From Bacteroidales bacterium (lineage in GTDB: Bacteria > Bacteroidota > Bacteroidia > Bacteroidales > VadinHA17), in the NCBI GenBank assembly GCA_021371855.1, contig JAJFVL010000010.1:62001-126000 (forward strand): a stretch of 64,000 nt of DNA, in the 5' to 3' direction. The position numbers were made by a program, and so were the translations under genes. Below are positions 7,925 through 16,646 of the stretch, one piece after another. The stretch's first letter is position 1, and every line of letters begins with the position of its first letter. The notes under the pieces are model-generated. The model had not been told where the DNA came from. It was given only the letters and a program-made list of their open reading frames with translations, and did not search any database.

Positions 7925-9559
7925 TTATTCATAACTAAATATCTTTGCTGTTTTAACTGTCAGCTTTTTTTCTTCCATCCTTAATGCAATATTGTGTATT
8001 GAGCCTACGCCAGTTTCATCTCCGTTCAACCTGCGTTCTCTTATCCATTGTCCGTTCTTATAGATCAATTCATACGCATAATCTATTTCAGCATGAGGTT
8101 TACTTACTGATTTGGTCAGAAATGTAACTGTGTATCCTGAACCTGCTGCAATAAATTCATCGTCAGAAGTTGCAATTAAAAGGCCACAGGAAATGGTATC
8201 TATATTAAAACTGTTACCGGTGAAATTTATTGATAAACTGTAATTTCCCAAATCACAGGTCAAGGTTTCTCCTTTTTTTCCAAGGAAACCAATTAATTTA
8301 TCAGTATACTGATACTTCTGCAGGTATGGTATTAAGTGAGAAAGCAGGAGATAACTGTCAGCTATCGGGGTAGTAAGTGGTACACGGTTGATGTTGTCAA
8401 TTGCAAAAGGTGAGAAACATATTGCTCCTTTACCGATTGCATAAAAAATATTTTCAGCAGCTATAGAGCCGAAACTGGTTTCGGGAATAAATAAAGGATT
8501 TCCCATACGTGTGAAAGTATCGCAAACAAATGCAAAGTCTGGTCGGTAAATATCAGGAGCTAACATGTCAATATGAGGTGCCGCAGCCTGCCATACAGGT
8601 ATCATTTTAGCAACAGGACCTCCGCTGGGATAGTCTCCGGCTTTTGCTTTACCGCCATCGAGCCATGCATTGGCATACATTGGCAGAGGATATTCTGCTT
8701 TTCCTGCTTCAGCTACCTTTTCAATATATTGCCCGGTGTACCATGCCATAAATACTTCATCGGCATCATTTCCAAAGATTTCTGTCCAGTTTCCAATGGT
8801 TTTATAACCGTTGCTTCTCCATATAGCATCAAACTCAGGTATGAGAGTATTCCTGTTCTTTTTCAAAAAATCTATTAACTGATTTGGAACAGGATTTTTA
8901 AAAGCTTCATCAGCCAGTGGAGAATGATCGCGAGACATATATCGTAGTCCTGATTCATTTTCAACCTGAATTGTGAGAACCGTATGGATATTCCCATCGA
9001 ATTCTTTGATGTGGCGCATTAATGATGCAAAAGCTTTTGCATCGGCTTTATTTGTCTCCGTACTGAAACAGGAGATAGCATTCAAATTTTCTCCCTTAAC
9101 CGACTGAGCCCTTTTGAACCGTTTTGTGTTTTGTCTGACCCAGAGAGGAGGATAAGTAGAACAGGCATTCTTCCATGTTCCAAACCAGAGAAAAACCAAA
9201 TGTAGATTATATTCTCTTGCCTTTATTATTAATGAATCGACATTTGTAAAATCAAATTTACCTTCTTCCGGCTCGATCATTTCCCATGTAACAGGGGCAA
9301 GCAAAGTATTAAGATGAAAACTAACCATTCGCGACCATATGGAATCCATATAAGCTAAATTTGATGAGCTGGAGTTGTGCAACTCACCAGCAAGCATTAT
9401 AAATGGCTTCCCATCCAGGATCAGTTGTTTCGAGATACCTGTCTTTTGAAGATATGGAATTTTTGTATTATTCTGACAATAAGCACTGTTAATGCAAAAT
9501 AACAGTAATGAAGCTAATGTGATGAGAATCTGTTTTCTGAAAATATTAAGTGTTTTCAT
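7925..9559 (-). CDS. GH35-like beta-galactosidase (DUF5597-type), secreted
   Basis: The 544-residue product has a signal peptide (residues 1-28) and a TIM barrel. Its landmarks are LILDGKPFIMLAGELHN, the acid/base motif IQVENE (Glu202 by analogy with GH35) and a nucleophile-like NPLFIPET (Glu360). The C-terminal beta domain resembles the DUF5597 segment found in this Bacteroidota group. Members are annotated as beta-galactosidases, but several relatives have other specificities, so substrate is uncertain. It stands alone on the minus strand, facing the GH97 remnant, with about 500 bp of non-coding DNA behind its start. Confidence 0.85.
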   Translation of the reverse strand: MKTLNIFRKQILITLASLLLFCINSAYCQNNTKIPYLQKTGISKQLILDGKPFIMLAGELHNSSSSNLAYMDSIWSRMVSFHLNTLLAPVTWEMIEPEEGKFDFTNVDSLIIKAREYNLHLVFLWFGTWKNACSTYPPLWVRQNTKRFKRAQSVKGENLNAISCFSTETNKADAKAFASLMRHIKEFDGNIHTVLTIQVENESGLRYMSRDHSPLADEAFKNPVPNQLIDFLKKNRNTLIPEFDAIWRSNGYKTIGNWTEIFGNDADEVFMAWYTGQYIEKVAEAGKAEYPLPMYANAWLDGGKAKAGDYPSGGPVAKMIPVWQAAAPHIDMLAPDIYRPDFAFVCDTFTRMGNPLFIPETSFGSIAAENIFYAIGKGAICFSPFAIDNINRVPLTTPIADSYLLLSHLIPYLQKYQYTDKLIGFLGKKGETLTCDLGNYSLSINFTGNSFNIDTISCGLLIATSDDEFIAAGSGYTVTFLTKSVSKPHAEIDYAYELIYKNGQWIRERRLNGDETGVGSIHNIALRMEEKKLTVKTAKIFSYE

Positions 9560-10062
9560 ACGTAAATAATTTTGATTTTAATGGTTCCCGCCAAGGCGGG
9601 AGAACCCACATGGTTGAAAACTTTTTTCGTACGTGTTTAGCTCGGTTGTGTTTTCAGAAACATGTAGGTTTCATATTTGAATAATAATACTGGTTTCAAT
9701 TTAATTGAATCCTTGTGCAATTCTGACACAAACTTAACTAATCTTTTCATGTTTTCAGGCAGGGTACATGTTCTTTATAATCTTATATAATCTGTAACAG
9801 GATTGTTTAAGGTAATTATTATTGAGAAAGAAGTTAAAGTTTATAAGTTTCATGAATATTGATTTGGTAATGTATGTGAATGGCTATCTTAGCTGACAAT
9901 TTGGTTTTCGGCTATAGATAGCATCACGGACATAAGTCGTAAAGAGTATATTATGTCTGGCAGGCTTGAATAAAATGGGAACTTACAGAATATAAATGCA
10001 TCCTCAATGTAATACATTATTAGTAAAAGAATAACTTTAAAAATTCAAAAAACTCTTTAGAT
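9560..10062. other. Divergent intergenic region with a short hairpin
   Basis: About 500 bp separates the divergent GH35-like and three-domain esterase genes, so promoters for both must lie here. I see no convincing reading frame. The only clear structure is a GC-rich hairpin CCCGCC-AA-GGCGGG at 9587-9600 flanked by GGTT and AACC. It lies in the leader of the GH35-like gene and resembles the short dispersed hairpins common in Bacteroidota genomes. No operator could be named. Confidence 0.5.
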
Positions 10063-12264
10063 ATGCGATCATTTATTCAGTTGTTAGTCAGTATTGCGTT
10101 GTTCTTTTTGTCTGCAAATACATCTGAAGGACAATCAAGGTTTATCTCCCTCGAAGGGAATGTTTTACCAAAGGGAAATCCGGTCAAAGCTGATGGTAAT
10201 ATTTATAGGTTCAATTCTCCGGTCTTGCGTCTTATCCGGACACAGTCAAAATCCTCACGTGGCACCATTTTACTGTTACCTGGGGGAGGATATGAAATTT
10301 TGAAAATAAAGAACGAGGGTGAAAAGGTAGCTCAGTTCCTTAATTCAGAAAGTTTCGATGTTGCCATCCTTGAATACCATGTTTCAAAGACACTGAAAAC
10401 CAGGGATGTGGCTCTGTCTGATGCTCTGAAAGCCTTCAGACTTCTTAATAAAAGTCAAAAGACTTTTGGCTTAAACGATGATCGCTTAGCGATCATGGGC
10501 ATCTCATCCGGCGGACATCTTGCCGCACGTACAGTCCAAAACCTTGGAGAAAATGAGCAACCCAGCGACTTGATTCTTATCAGTCCGACGTACCTGAATG
10601 AAACAATTTCAGGTACAGTAATCCCCGAAGTTATGCCACCGCTTCAACCTACATCAAGGCTTTTTTGTACTTTTTCTGCCGGCGACAACAAGGAATGGAT
10701 TTACAGTAGTGAAGAATATTCAAAAATATGGAAAGGATATGACGGGCAGGCTTCCTTTAATTTATTGCCTGATAGCACATTCGTTTCCGATAAAGACAGT
10801 AATCCGCTGGACACCAGGCTTAAACTGCCAGGACTTCTTAAAACTTTCATCGAAGAAAAATCTGCGACATCCGGGTCTGTCCCCAATCCTGCTGCTATTC
10901 CGGTCGCCGGATACAACCCAAAGCGACATGTTGAAAAACTGGCTCTGATAGCAAAAGAGAAATTTGATCTGATCATGGTCGGGAATTCAATCACCAATAA
11001 TTTTGATAAACCAAAATATCAACCTGTATGGAACCAGTTTTTTGCACCGCGTAAAGCCATAAATCTCGGATACTCTGGTTACCGTACAGAAAATATTCTT
11101 TGGAATATTCAAAACGGGGAACTTGATGGTCAATCACCAAAGGTAATTGTGCTGGAAATTGGAACAAACAATGTTGATGAGAAAAATTACCCTACACGCC
11201 ACACAGCCGGTCAGCTTGCCGGAGGTATAGAAGCAATTGTTAATCTGTTGCGCGAGAAGTGTCCTGATGCCAAAATAATTGTACTCCGTTGTTTCCCGGG
11301 TTGCTACGACGGTCCGAATCCAACTTCACATCGTGCAATTCTCAATCGTGCCTCAGATATCGTTTCAAAGCTTGCTGACGGCAAACATGTTTTCTATTGC
11401 GATGTAAACCACGTGTTCCTTAACATAGATGGATCGATTAATCATGAAATGATGTCCGACTGGCTGCATCCTACTCAGGCAGGAGCCAAAGCCTGGGCAC
11501 AGGCAATGGAACCTCTTCTGTCAGAATTGATGGGTGATAAATCCTTAGACACAGATATCCCTGCAAATACAGCTATTGTTCCTGTCACAAAACTGGAAAA
11601 TGACAGTTACGACTGGTGGGCACGACATTCAGAAGTTCTGCGGATAAAAGATTCCATTAATCCTGAAATTGTTCTTATTGGCAACTCCATTACGCATTTC
11701 TGGGGAGGAGTACCGCAATTGAAAAATACTGACGGAAAACCCAGAAATCCTAATGGTCCCAAATCCTGGGATTCTTTGTTTGGTAATTATCGTGTTCTGA
11801 ACTTAGGCTTTGGCTGGGATCGCACACAAAATGTGCTCTGGCGCCTTGACCATGGCGAGCTTGACGGGCTTCAACCCCGGTCAGTTATAATCAACATTGG
11901 TACCAATAACACCAGCGAGACCCCTAATGCACGGATGAATACTGCTGCTGAAATTGCAGAAGGCGTCCGTGCCATTTGTGGCAGAGTCCGTTCCAAGGTT
12001 CCGGGAACAAAGATTATACTTATGGCTGTTTTCCCACGTGAACAAAGTCCGACCCATCCACGCAGGATCCTGATTAACGAGATCAATAAACAACTTGAAG
12101 CCTTTGCAATGGAGCAAAAAATCACTTTTGTCAACATCGGGCCAAAAATGCTGGCTTCTGATGGTACGCTTTCCAAAGACATTGCAGGCGATTTTTGTCA
12201 TCCGACAGAAAAGGGTTATCAGATATGGGTCGATGCCATACGTTCCCTTATTTCTGAACCATAA
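10063..12264 (+). CDS. Three-domain esterase: alpha/beta hydrolase + two SGNH domains
   Basis: This 733-residue secreted protein joins three hydrolase domains. Residues 25-265 are an alpha/beta hydrolase with the oxyanion segment LLPGGGY and the nucleophile elbow GISSGGH (Ser148); a clear catalytic His near its end is not obvious. Residues about 300-490 are an SGNH domain with VGNSIT (Ser309), IGTNN and DWLHP (Asp466/His469). Residues about 510-733 are a second SGNH domain with IGNSITHFW (Ser542), IGTNN and DFCHP. The GNS form in place of GDS is common in the PAF-acetylhydrolase-like branch. A signal peptide spans residues 1-24. The enzyme probably removes several acyl groups from one glycan. 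GH27 follows 90 bp downstream and may be co-transcribed. Confidence 0.88.
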   Translation: MRSFIQLLVSIALFFLSANTSEGQSRFISLEGNVLPKGNPVKADGNIYRFNSPVLRLIRTQSKSSRGTILLLPGGGYEILKIKNEGEKVAQFLNSESFDVAILEYHVSKTLKTRDVALSDALKAFRLLNKSQKTFGLNDDRLAIMGISSGGHLAARTVQNLGENEQPSDLILISPTYLNETISGTVIPEVMPPLQPTSRLFCTFSAGDNKEWIYSSEEYSKIWKGYDGQASFNLLPDSTFVSDKDSNPLDTRLKLPGLLKTFIEEKSATSGSVPNPAAIPVAGYNPKRHVEKLALIAKEKFDLIMVGNSITNNFDKPKYQPVWNQFFAPRKAINLGYSGYRTENILWNIQNGELDGQSPKVIVLEIGTNNVDEKNYPTRHTAGQLAGGIEAIVNLLREKCPDAKIIVLRCFPGCYDGPNPTSHRAILNRASDIVSKLADGKHVFYCDVNHVFLNIDGSINHEMMSDWLHPTQAGAKAWAQAMEPLLSELMGDKSLDTDIPANTAIVPVTKLENDSYDWWARHSEVLRIKDSINPEIVLIGNSITHFWGGVPQLKNTDGKPRNPNGPKSWDSLFGNYRVLNLGFGWDRTQNVLWRLDHGELDGLQPRSVIINIGTNNTSETPNARMNTAAEIAEGVRAICGRVRSKVPGTKIILMAVFPREQSPTHPRRILINEINKQLEAFAMEQKITFVNIGPKMLASDGTLSKDIAGDFCHPTEKGYQIWVDAIRSLISEP

Positions 12265-12354
12265 ATTAATCTTAAAATAGTACTCTTTGAACAATCTGTT
12301 TTTGGATTTTTTAATCGATAAATAAACTGTTTAAACAAATTAACAAAAAGTAAA

Positions 12355-13527
12355 ATGAAAAAATTCTTTCTCTTAATTGTTGTTGCATCCATTTTTTTTA
12401 ATGCATCAGCACAAAAATTTGATCTGGCTAAAACTCCCCCAATGGGGTGGAACAGTTGGAACAAATTTGCTTGTAATGTGAGTGAAAAGCTCATAATGGA
12501 AATGGCCGATGCTATGGTAAACAGTGGTATGAAGGCCGCCGGATATGAGTACATCGTTATTGATGACTGCTGGCAGGTTGCACGGGATGAAAACGGTGAG
12601 ATTATTGCCGATAAGGATCGTTTTCCTCACGGGATAAAATATCTGGCTGATTATGTTCATTCAAAAGGTTTAAAATTCGGAATTTATTCATGTGCCGGAA
12701 CAAAAACCTGTCAGGAACGCCCGGGTGGAAGAGGTCATGAATTTCAGGACGCACGTACATATGCCCGCTGGGGTGTTGATTACCTGAAATATGACTGGTG
12801 TAATGCTTCCACCCAGGACGCAAAAGCTTCTTACTCCACTATGCGTGATGGACTTTATGCAGCTGGTCGCCCTATTGTGTTCAGCTTATGTGAGTGGGGG
12901 ACTGCGAAACCATGGGAATGGGCAAAAGAAGTTGGTCATTTATGGCGTACAACAGGTGATATTGTTGATCGTTGGGATGCAATGATTGCAATTCTGGATC
13001 TCGAACGAGATCTCGCGAAATATGCTGGCCCCGGACATTGGAACGATCCTGACATGCTTGAAGTTGGCAATGGGGGAATGACGATGGAAGAGTATAAAAC
13101 GCATTTTTCTTTATGGTGTATGCTGGCTGCTCCCCTTATGGCAGGAAACGATTTGCAGAATATGTCGCAAGAAAATAAAGAGATACTTACCAATACTGAA
13201 ATTATAGCTCTGGATCAGGATCCTTTAGGCAAGCAGGGCTTCTGCACCAGAGATAATGGTGATTATGAGATATGGATTAAAAAATTAGCAAACAATGAAA
13301 AAGCTGCCTGTTTGCTTAACCGGGGTGATGACGAAAAAGATGTTCAGGTTGATTTTAATGTGCTTTTAAAAGCCAGTGACAATTATTGGGCTTCAGATCA
13401 ATACAAACTTGAAGACTACAAAGTACGCGATCTGTGGGAACACAAAGACTTGAAACTTGATAAGAATACTATGTTAATAAAAATGCCACCTCATTCTGTA
13501 AAAGTATTTCGTTTTATAAAAAAATAG
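12355..13527 (+). CDS. GH27 alpha-galactosidase
   Basis: A 390-residue GH27 enzyme with a signal peptide (1-20). The barrel opens with TPPMGWNSWN. The nucleophile lies in YLKYDWCN (Asp147), the specificity loop is SLCEWG, and the acid/base lies in WRTTGDIVD (Asp202). The CEW loop is typical of alpha-galactosidases in this family rather than alpha-N-acetylgalactosaminidases, although beta-L-arabinopyranosidases share it. It should remove terminal alpha-galactose from oligosaccharides in the periplasm. It follows the three-domain esterase by 90 bp and ends at a hairpin. Confidence 0.93.
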   Translation: MKKFFLLIVVASIFFNASAQKFDLAKTPPMGWNSWNKFACNVSEKLIMEMADAMVNSGMKAAGYEYIVIDDCWQVARDENGEIIADKDRFPHGIKYLADYVHSKGLKFGIYSCAGTKTCQERPGGRGHEFQDARTYARWGVDYLKYDWCNASTQDAKASYSTMRDGLYAAGRPIVFSLCEWGTAKPWEWAKEVGHLWRTTGDIVDRWDAMIAILDLERDLAKYAGPGHWNDPDMLEVGNGGMTMEEYKTHFSLWCMLAAPLMAGNDLQNMSQENKEILTNTEIIALDQDPLGKQGFCTRDNGDYEIWIKKLANNEKAACLLNRGDDEKDVQVDFNVLLKASDNYWASDQYKLEDYKVRDLWEHKDLKLDKNTMLIKMPPHSVKVFRFIKK

Positions 13528-13550
13528 TCCGTCTTTAAAATTCAAAGATA

Positions 13551-13589
13551 AAACGCAGGTACAATAAATTAATTGGACTACCTGCGTTT
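13551..13589 (+). terminator. Hairpin terminator after GH27
   Basis: A perfect 11-bp inverted repeat (AAACGCAGGTA at 13551-13561, TACCTGCGTTT at 13579-13589) with a 17-nt loop begins 24 bp after the GH27 stop. The T-tract after it is weak, so it may work as an RNA 3' end stabiliser as much as a terminator. Confidence 0.65.
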
Positions 13590-13751
13590 ACTATTGAATT
13601 TTCTATCAGGAATCGCATCTTTTTGAAGGATCTCTGATCAGAGTTCATTGTTGTAAAGATCAGAATAAAAAGTTATTAGTGATTATTCAATAAATTTTGT
13701 AACTTTGGTTAGATGCATTAATTAGTAACATTCACAATAACTTGTTCCTGG

Positions 13752-13919
13752 ATGAAAAAGGATTCTTTTATACTGGAATTACTTAAAAGCGGGCCTGTTC
13801 GTTTACTTCTTATCATCGCTGCTTTAATTTTATTGGGAATAGCCATTTCAAACCATCACAAAGCTAAAGTAAAAATGAAAGAGGATGTTCTGTACGTTGT
13901 CCCAAAGCCAAATGATTAG
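13752..13919 (+). CDS. Small single-span membrane protein, 55 residues
   Basis: An open frame from ATG 13752 to TAG 13917-13919 encodes a 55-residue peptide. It has a charged N terminus (MKKDSFILELL), one strong hydrophobic span (about residues 16-33, VRLLLIIAALILLGIAIS) and a charged tail ending VVPKPND. The layout is that of a small inner-membrane protein rather than a signal peptide. No family was recognised. It stands alone between the GH27 terminator and the unit 1 promoter region. The organised hydrophobic/charged pattern favours a real gene, but a chance frame cannot be excluded. Confidence 0.5.
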   Translation: MKKDSFILELLKSGPVRLLLIIAALILLGIAISNHHKAKVKMKEDVLYVVPKPND

Positions 13920-14156
13920 AAAAGATGGGGGGGAGGAAATGAGGCACTTGCTAAATATTCTTTTTCTGTGAAGTTTTAGTATAAGATGAATCGTGTATTT
14001 TAATTAGAGAATTCAGAGCTTCGTTTTGACTTGTATCGCTTAAACAAAGGATAAACCCGATATCTCCAAATCCTGACACCTCTGAAACGCCCTTTAAGAA
14101 GTTCCTTAAACATTTAAGTTCAACCACCTCCTTCTCCCCACAACCTTCTAAGTAAT

Positions 14157-14185
14157 TGTCATTCTGAGCGAAGCGAAGAATCTCA
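14157..14185. repeat. Dispersed repeat of the GTCATTCTGAGC type
   Basis: The segment TGTCATTCTGAGCGAAGCG followed by AAGAATCTCA matches a short dispersed repeat that I remember from many Bacteroidota and some other genomes. It is single-copy in this window. It lies in non-coding DNA between the small membrane protein and unit 1. Its function is unknown. Confidence 0.5.
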
Positions 14186-14230
14186 TATTTTTAGCCGGAC
14201 ACTATTGATAATAAATCTAAGTGCGTAACT

Positions 14231-14270
14231 CCAGTTAGTTTAATACCATCGGTATTATTATAATTACTGG
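14231..14270 (+). other. Imperfect inverted repeat upstream of unit 1
   Basis: CCAGT at 14231-14235 pairs with ACTGG at 14266-14270, and TAATACC at 14241-14247 pairs with GGTATTA at 14251-14257 around a 3-nt loop. The result is a long interrupted hairpin. It ends about 60 bp before the 42-bp element, so it may be an operator or the 3' end of an upstream transcript. Confidence 0.35.
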
Positions 14271-14332
14271 AATAATCAATCAAATAAACTTGCACTCAGC
14301 TTGTGAGAAAATTATTTCCAATTTTAGCTTTA

Positions 14333-14374
14333 ATGTTAAAATAGTGTATTAACTGGGTAATTTTCTCTTTGAAT
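14333..14374 (+). promoter_or_regulatory. 42-bp upstream element, copy 1 (unit 1)
   Basis: The conserved element reads ATGTTAAAATAGTGTA, then TAACTGG, then TAAT, a variable 5-nt spacer (TTTCT) and CTTTGAAT. The same 42-nt layout recurs at 27341-27382 and 41817-41858, with the spacer at the same place and length. This copy differs from the others at two bases outside the spacer. It ends 69 bp before the ATG of the ceramidase-SGNH gene. The TTTG in the right end is compatible with a Bacteroidota -7 box, and the left part is then a likely activator site. Both statements are inference. Confidence 0.65.
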
Positions 14375-14443
14375 GGCAGCTTAATATTCATTTATTTTGG
14401 ATAAGCATTTTTGTGTATTCTCCTTGCCAATATTTTTTATATT

Positions 14444-16534
14444 ATGAAATCGAAACATAAATTACCTGCAATGAATTTTCAAACAAGCAAAAGAAAACTG
14501 AATAGATTTCTTACAGTCATCTTTCTTATAATCTTCAGTAATTTCTCTTTCGGTCAAAAAGATAATCCTGCCGGCAATGGTTCAAGGAAAGAATTTCGTG
14601 CGTCAGTGGTTAAAATTGATATTACTCCTGAGAACTCCCAGTATCTTTTAGGCTATGGCGCCCGAAAATCAAAGGGCATTCATGACCATATTTACCATCG
14701 GATTGTAGCTCTGGATGACGGTGTTACCCAGTTCTTTCTGGTATCCACCGATATATGCATTACATCACCAGTTGAGTATGACAAAGTAGCGGCAAAAATA
14801 AAAAGTCAGCTTGGGATCAGCCCGATGAATCTGTGGTGGACAGTGACACATACACATTCAGCTCCGGAAGTTGGTGATGCCGGACTGGGTAAAACTTTCA
14901 TGGATGAACGTTATCAACATGTAGTTGATGCTGAATATGCTGCACTGGTAGAGCAAAAGTTAATTGAAGGGATAAAGGAAGCCAGGCAGAACCTATCCCC
15001 GGCCCGACTAGGTGTTGGCTGGGGTTTTTCACAGGCAAACATTAACCGTCGTGCCAAGGATATTGGTGACAAATCATCTCTTGGCATGGATCCGGATGGA
15101 CCCGTTGATCGAAGGATAGGTACATTGAGAATTGAAAAGGAAGATGGCACTTTAATGGTTTTGATCGCTAACTATCCAATTCATGGAACAGTAATGGGAG
15201 GGAGTTACCTGGAAATCAGTGGTGATGCCCCGGGAATTGTCTCTGAATACGTTGAACAGCAGATCGGAGCTCCGTTAATCTTTATCAATGGCGCAGCAGG
15301 TAATCTGGCACCTTTATACAGTTGTTATCCAGATCCTCAATCCGGACATCTGGGACAATTCCGAGTTTTGTTGGGAGATAAAATTCTGGATGCAAACAGG
15401 AAGATTGCACATACCACTAATGAGGTAATTCTTTGTTCGGGATCTTTAACTGTGGAAACTCCGCGAAAACCCGGACTGGCATGGCCATCTGATTTTGGTA
15501 ACTATACCCGCACAACCAACACTGGTGTTAATATGGTACGACTTCCAATTCGTTTCCTGAAAATAAATGAAGATATAGCCATCTGGAGTGCCCCCTTGGA
15601 GTTATTTTGTGAGATATCAAATGAAGTACGCGACCGGTCCCCGTTTCCTTACACCTTTTATTTTGGTTATACAAATGGTTGGCTGGGGTACTTATTGGCG
15701 GAATCAGAATACAAATACGAGGGATACGAACCAACGGTTTCACCTTATACTCCAGGGGCGGCCAGAGATCTTGCCGAAGCGGTTGTTACATATCTTAAAA
15801 GTGGAATTCAAAACCATAAACTCATACAACCGGATGAGGGATATATTCAATCCCAAACAAACAGTAGCTTGAGGAGCATAAGATACGAGACAAAACCATC
15901 CGTAGGAATAGTGGGTAATAGTACCATTGCTGCATACGCTGGAGGAGAGTCTATAGCAACACTTATGAACGTGACTTCAGCTTATAATATTACAGACATT
16001 TCTGTCCCTGGGTACACGATACACCAGGAGGATTCATTGTGGAGAAATCTACCAGTAAGCGTCAAACAATCTTTGGATTACGTTTTTGTTGAGATTGGAC
16101 TGAACGATCTGAAACCTGAAGAGTCAGCATCAAAAGCACTTGCAAGATATCAATCATTAATTAATTTAATCCGCACCGAAACAAATAATTCATGCAAGAT
16201 TATTACAAGTACCATGACACCTTGCAAGCAAAGACTAATTAATTTGTATGGTAATACCAAAGGATTAATTTCATATCAAAAATGGCTTGACATGAATACT
16301 GCAATGATAGGGATTGGGCCTGATAAAATTAGAAATATTGATACATACTGTAACTCCCACACAAATACCTTGAGTGATGGCAAAGGTAACTTGACAAATT
16401 TCTACGATACCGGAGATGGAGTTCACGAAACAACATTTGCCCGTCAAATTATTGCAAACGAATGGATGACAAAAATTATGTGGTATAATGATAGAAAAGA
16501 GATGGCATCACACTCTTATAATTCTTCAAAATAA
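14444..16534 (+). CDS. Neutral ceramidase-like hydrolase fused to an SGNH esterase
   Basis: The N-terminal 430 or so residues after the signal peptide form a neutral/alkaline ceramidase-like domain: FRASVVKIDITP, YGARKSKGIHDHIYHR, VTHTHSAPE and INGAAGNLAP. The C-terminal 220 residues are an SGNH hydrolase with VGNST (Ser493), IGLND and DGVHE. In Bacteroidota such ceramidase-like proteins are often found in glycan loci, where their substrate may be an amide or ester rather than ceramide. The ATG at 14444 was chosen; ATG 14471 gives a shorter leader (signal ending NFSFG-Q). A TTG-started extension to 14411 is unlikely. It is the first gene of unit 1, just after the 42-bp element. Confidence 0.82.
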   Translation: MKSKHKLPAMNFQTSKRKLNRFLTVIFLIIFSNFSFGQKDNPAGNGSRKEFRASVVKIDITPENSQYLLGYGARKSKGIHDHIYHRIVALDDGVTQFFLVSTDICITSPVEYDKVAAKIKSQLGISPMNLWWTVTHTHSAPEVGDAGLGKTFMDERYQHVVDAEYAALVEQKLIEGIKEARQNLSPARLGVGWGFSQANINRRAKDIGDKSSLGMDPDGPVDRRIGTLRIEKEDGTLMVLIANYPIHGTVMGGSYLEISGDAPGIVSEYVEQQIGAPLIFINGAAGNLAPLYSCYPDPQSGHLGQFRVLLGDKILDANRKIAHTTNEVILCSGSLTVETPRKPGLAWPSDFGNYTRTTNTGVNMVRLPIRFLKINEDIAIWSAPLELFCEISNEVRDRSPFPYTFYFGYTNGWLGYLLAESEYKYEGYEPTVSPYTPGAARDLAEAVVTYLKSGIQNHKLIQPDEGYIQSQTNSSLRSIRYETKPSVGIVGNSTIAAYAGGESIATLMNVTSAYNITDISVPGYTIHQEDSLWRNLPVSVKQSLDYVFVEIGLNDLKPEESASKALARYQSLINLIRTETNNSCKIITSTMTPCKQRLINLYGNTKGLISYQKWLDMNTAMIGIGPDKIRNIDTYCNSHTNTLSDGKGNLTNFYDTGDGVHETTFARQIIANEWMTKIMWYNDRKEMASHSYNSSK

Positions 16535-16634
16535 AAGGAACCTTAGTGATTGATTTATCAGTAAACGGGCTTTAGCCCAAATTGTAATATTTTTTGGATG
16601 TGCATTAAACGTTAAACTTATATTAATTAATAAA

Positions 16635-16641
16635 AAGGAGG
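16635..16641 (+). promoter_or_regulatory. Strong Shine-Dalgarno site for the first DegT gene
   Basis: AAGGAGG lies 5 nt before ATG 16647. Such a full Shine-Dalgarno site is unusual in Bacteroidota and fixes the start of this aminotransferase. The short hairpin GGGCT-TT-AGCCC at 16567-16578 lies upstream in the same gap. Confidence 0.75.
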
Positions 16642-16646
16642 TTATC

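Noticed and set aside
9587..9600. GC-rich hairpin CCCGCC-AA-GGCGGG considered as a terminator.
   Set aside because: It has no T-tract and lies in a divergent promoter region, so it is noted only as a short dispersed hairpin.
10984..11697. GNSI instead of GDSI in both SGNH domains of the three-domain esterase, which could look like loss of function.
   Set aside because: The nucleophile Ser, the block III Asn and the Asp/His pair are intact, and Asn is common at this place in the related branch.
12281..12296. TTAAAATAG followed soon by CTTTGAA upstream of GH27, resembling the 42-bp element.
   Set aside because: The spacing between the two parts is only a few bases instead of the conserved distance and the middle part is missing, so it is not a fourth copy.
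14411..14443. TTG-started N-terminal extensions, also seen at 29832, 35041 and 59985.
   Set aside because: Each adds residues before a good signal or Tat leader or overlaps the previous gene, while an ATG in suitable context follows; the ATG starts were used.
16567..16578. Short hairpin GGGCT-TT-AGCCC between the ceramidase-SGNH and DegT genes as an end of transcription.
   Set aside because: The stem is only 5 bp and not followed by T residues; genes on both sides can be read through.
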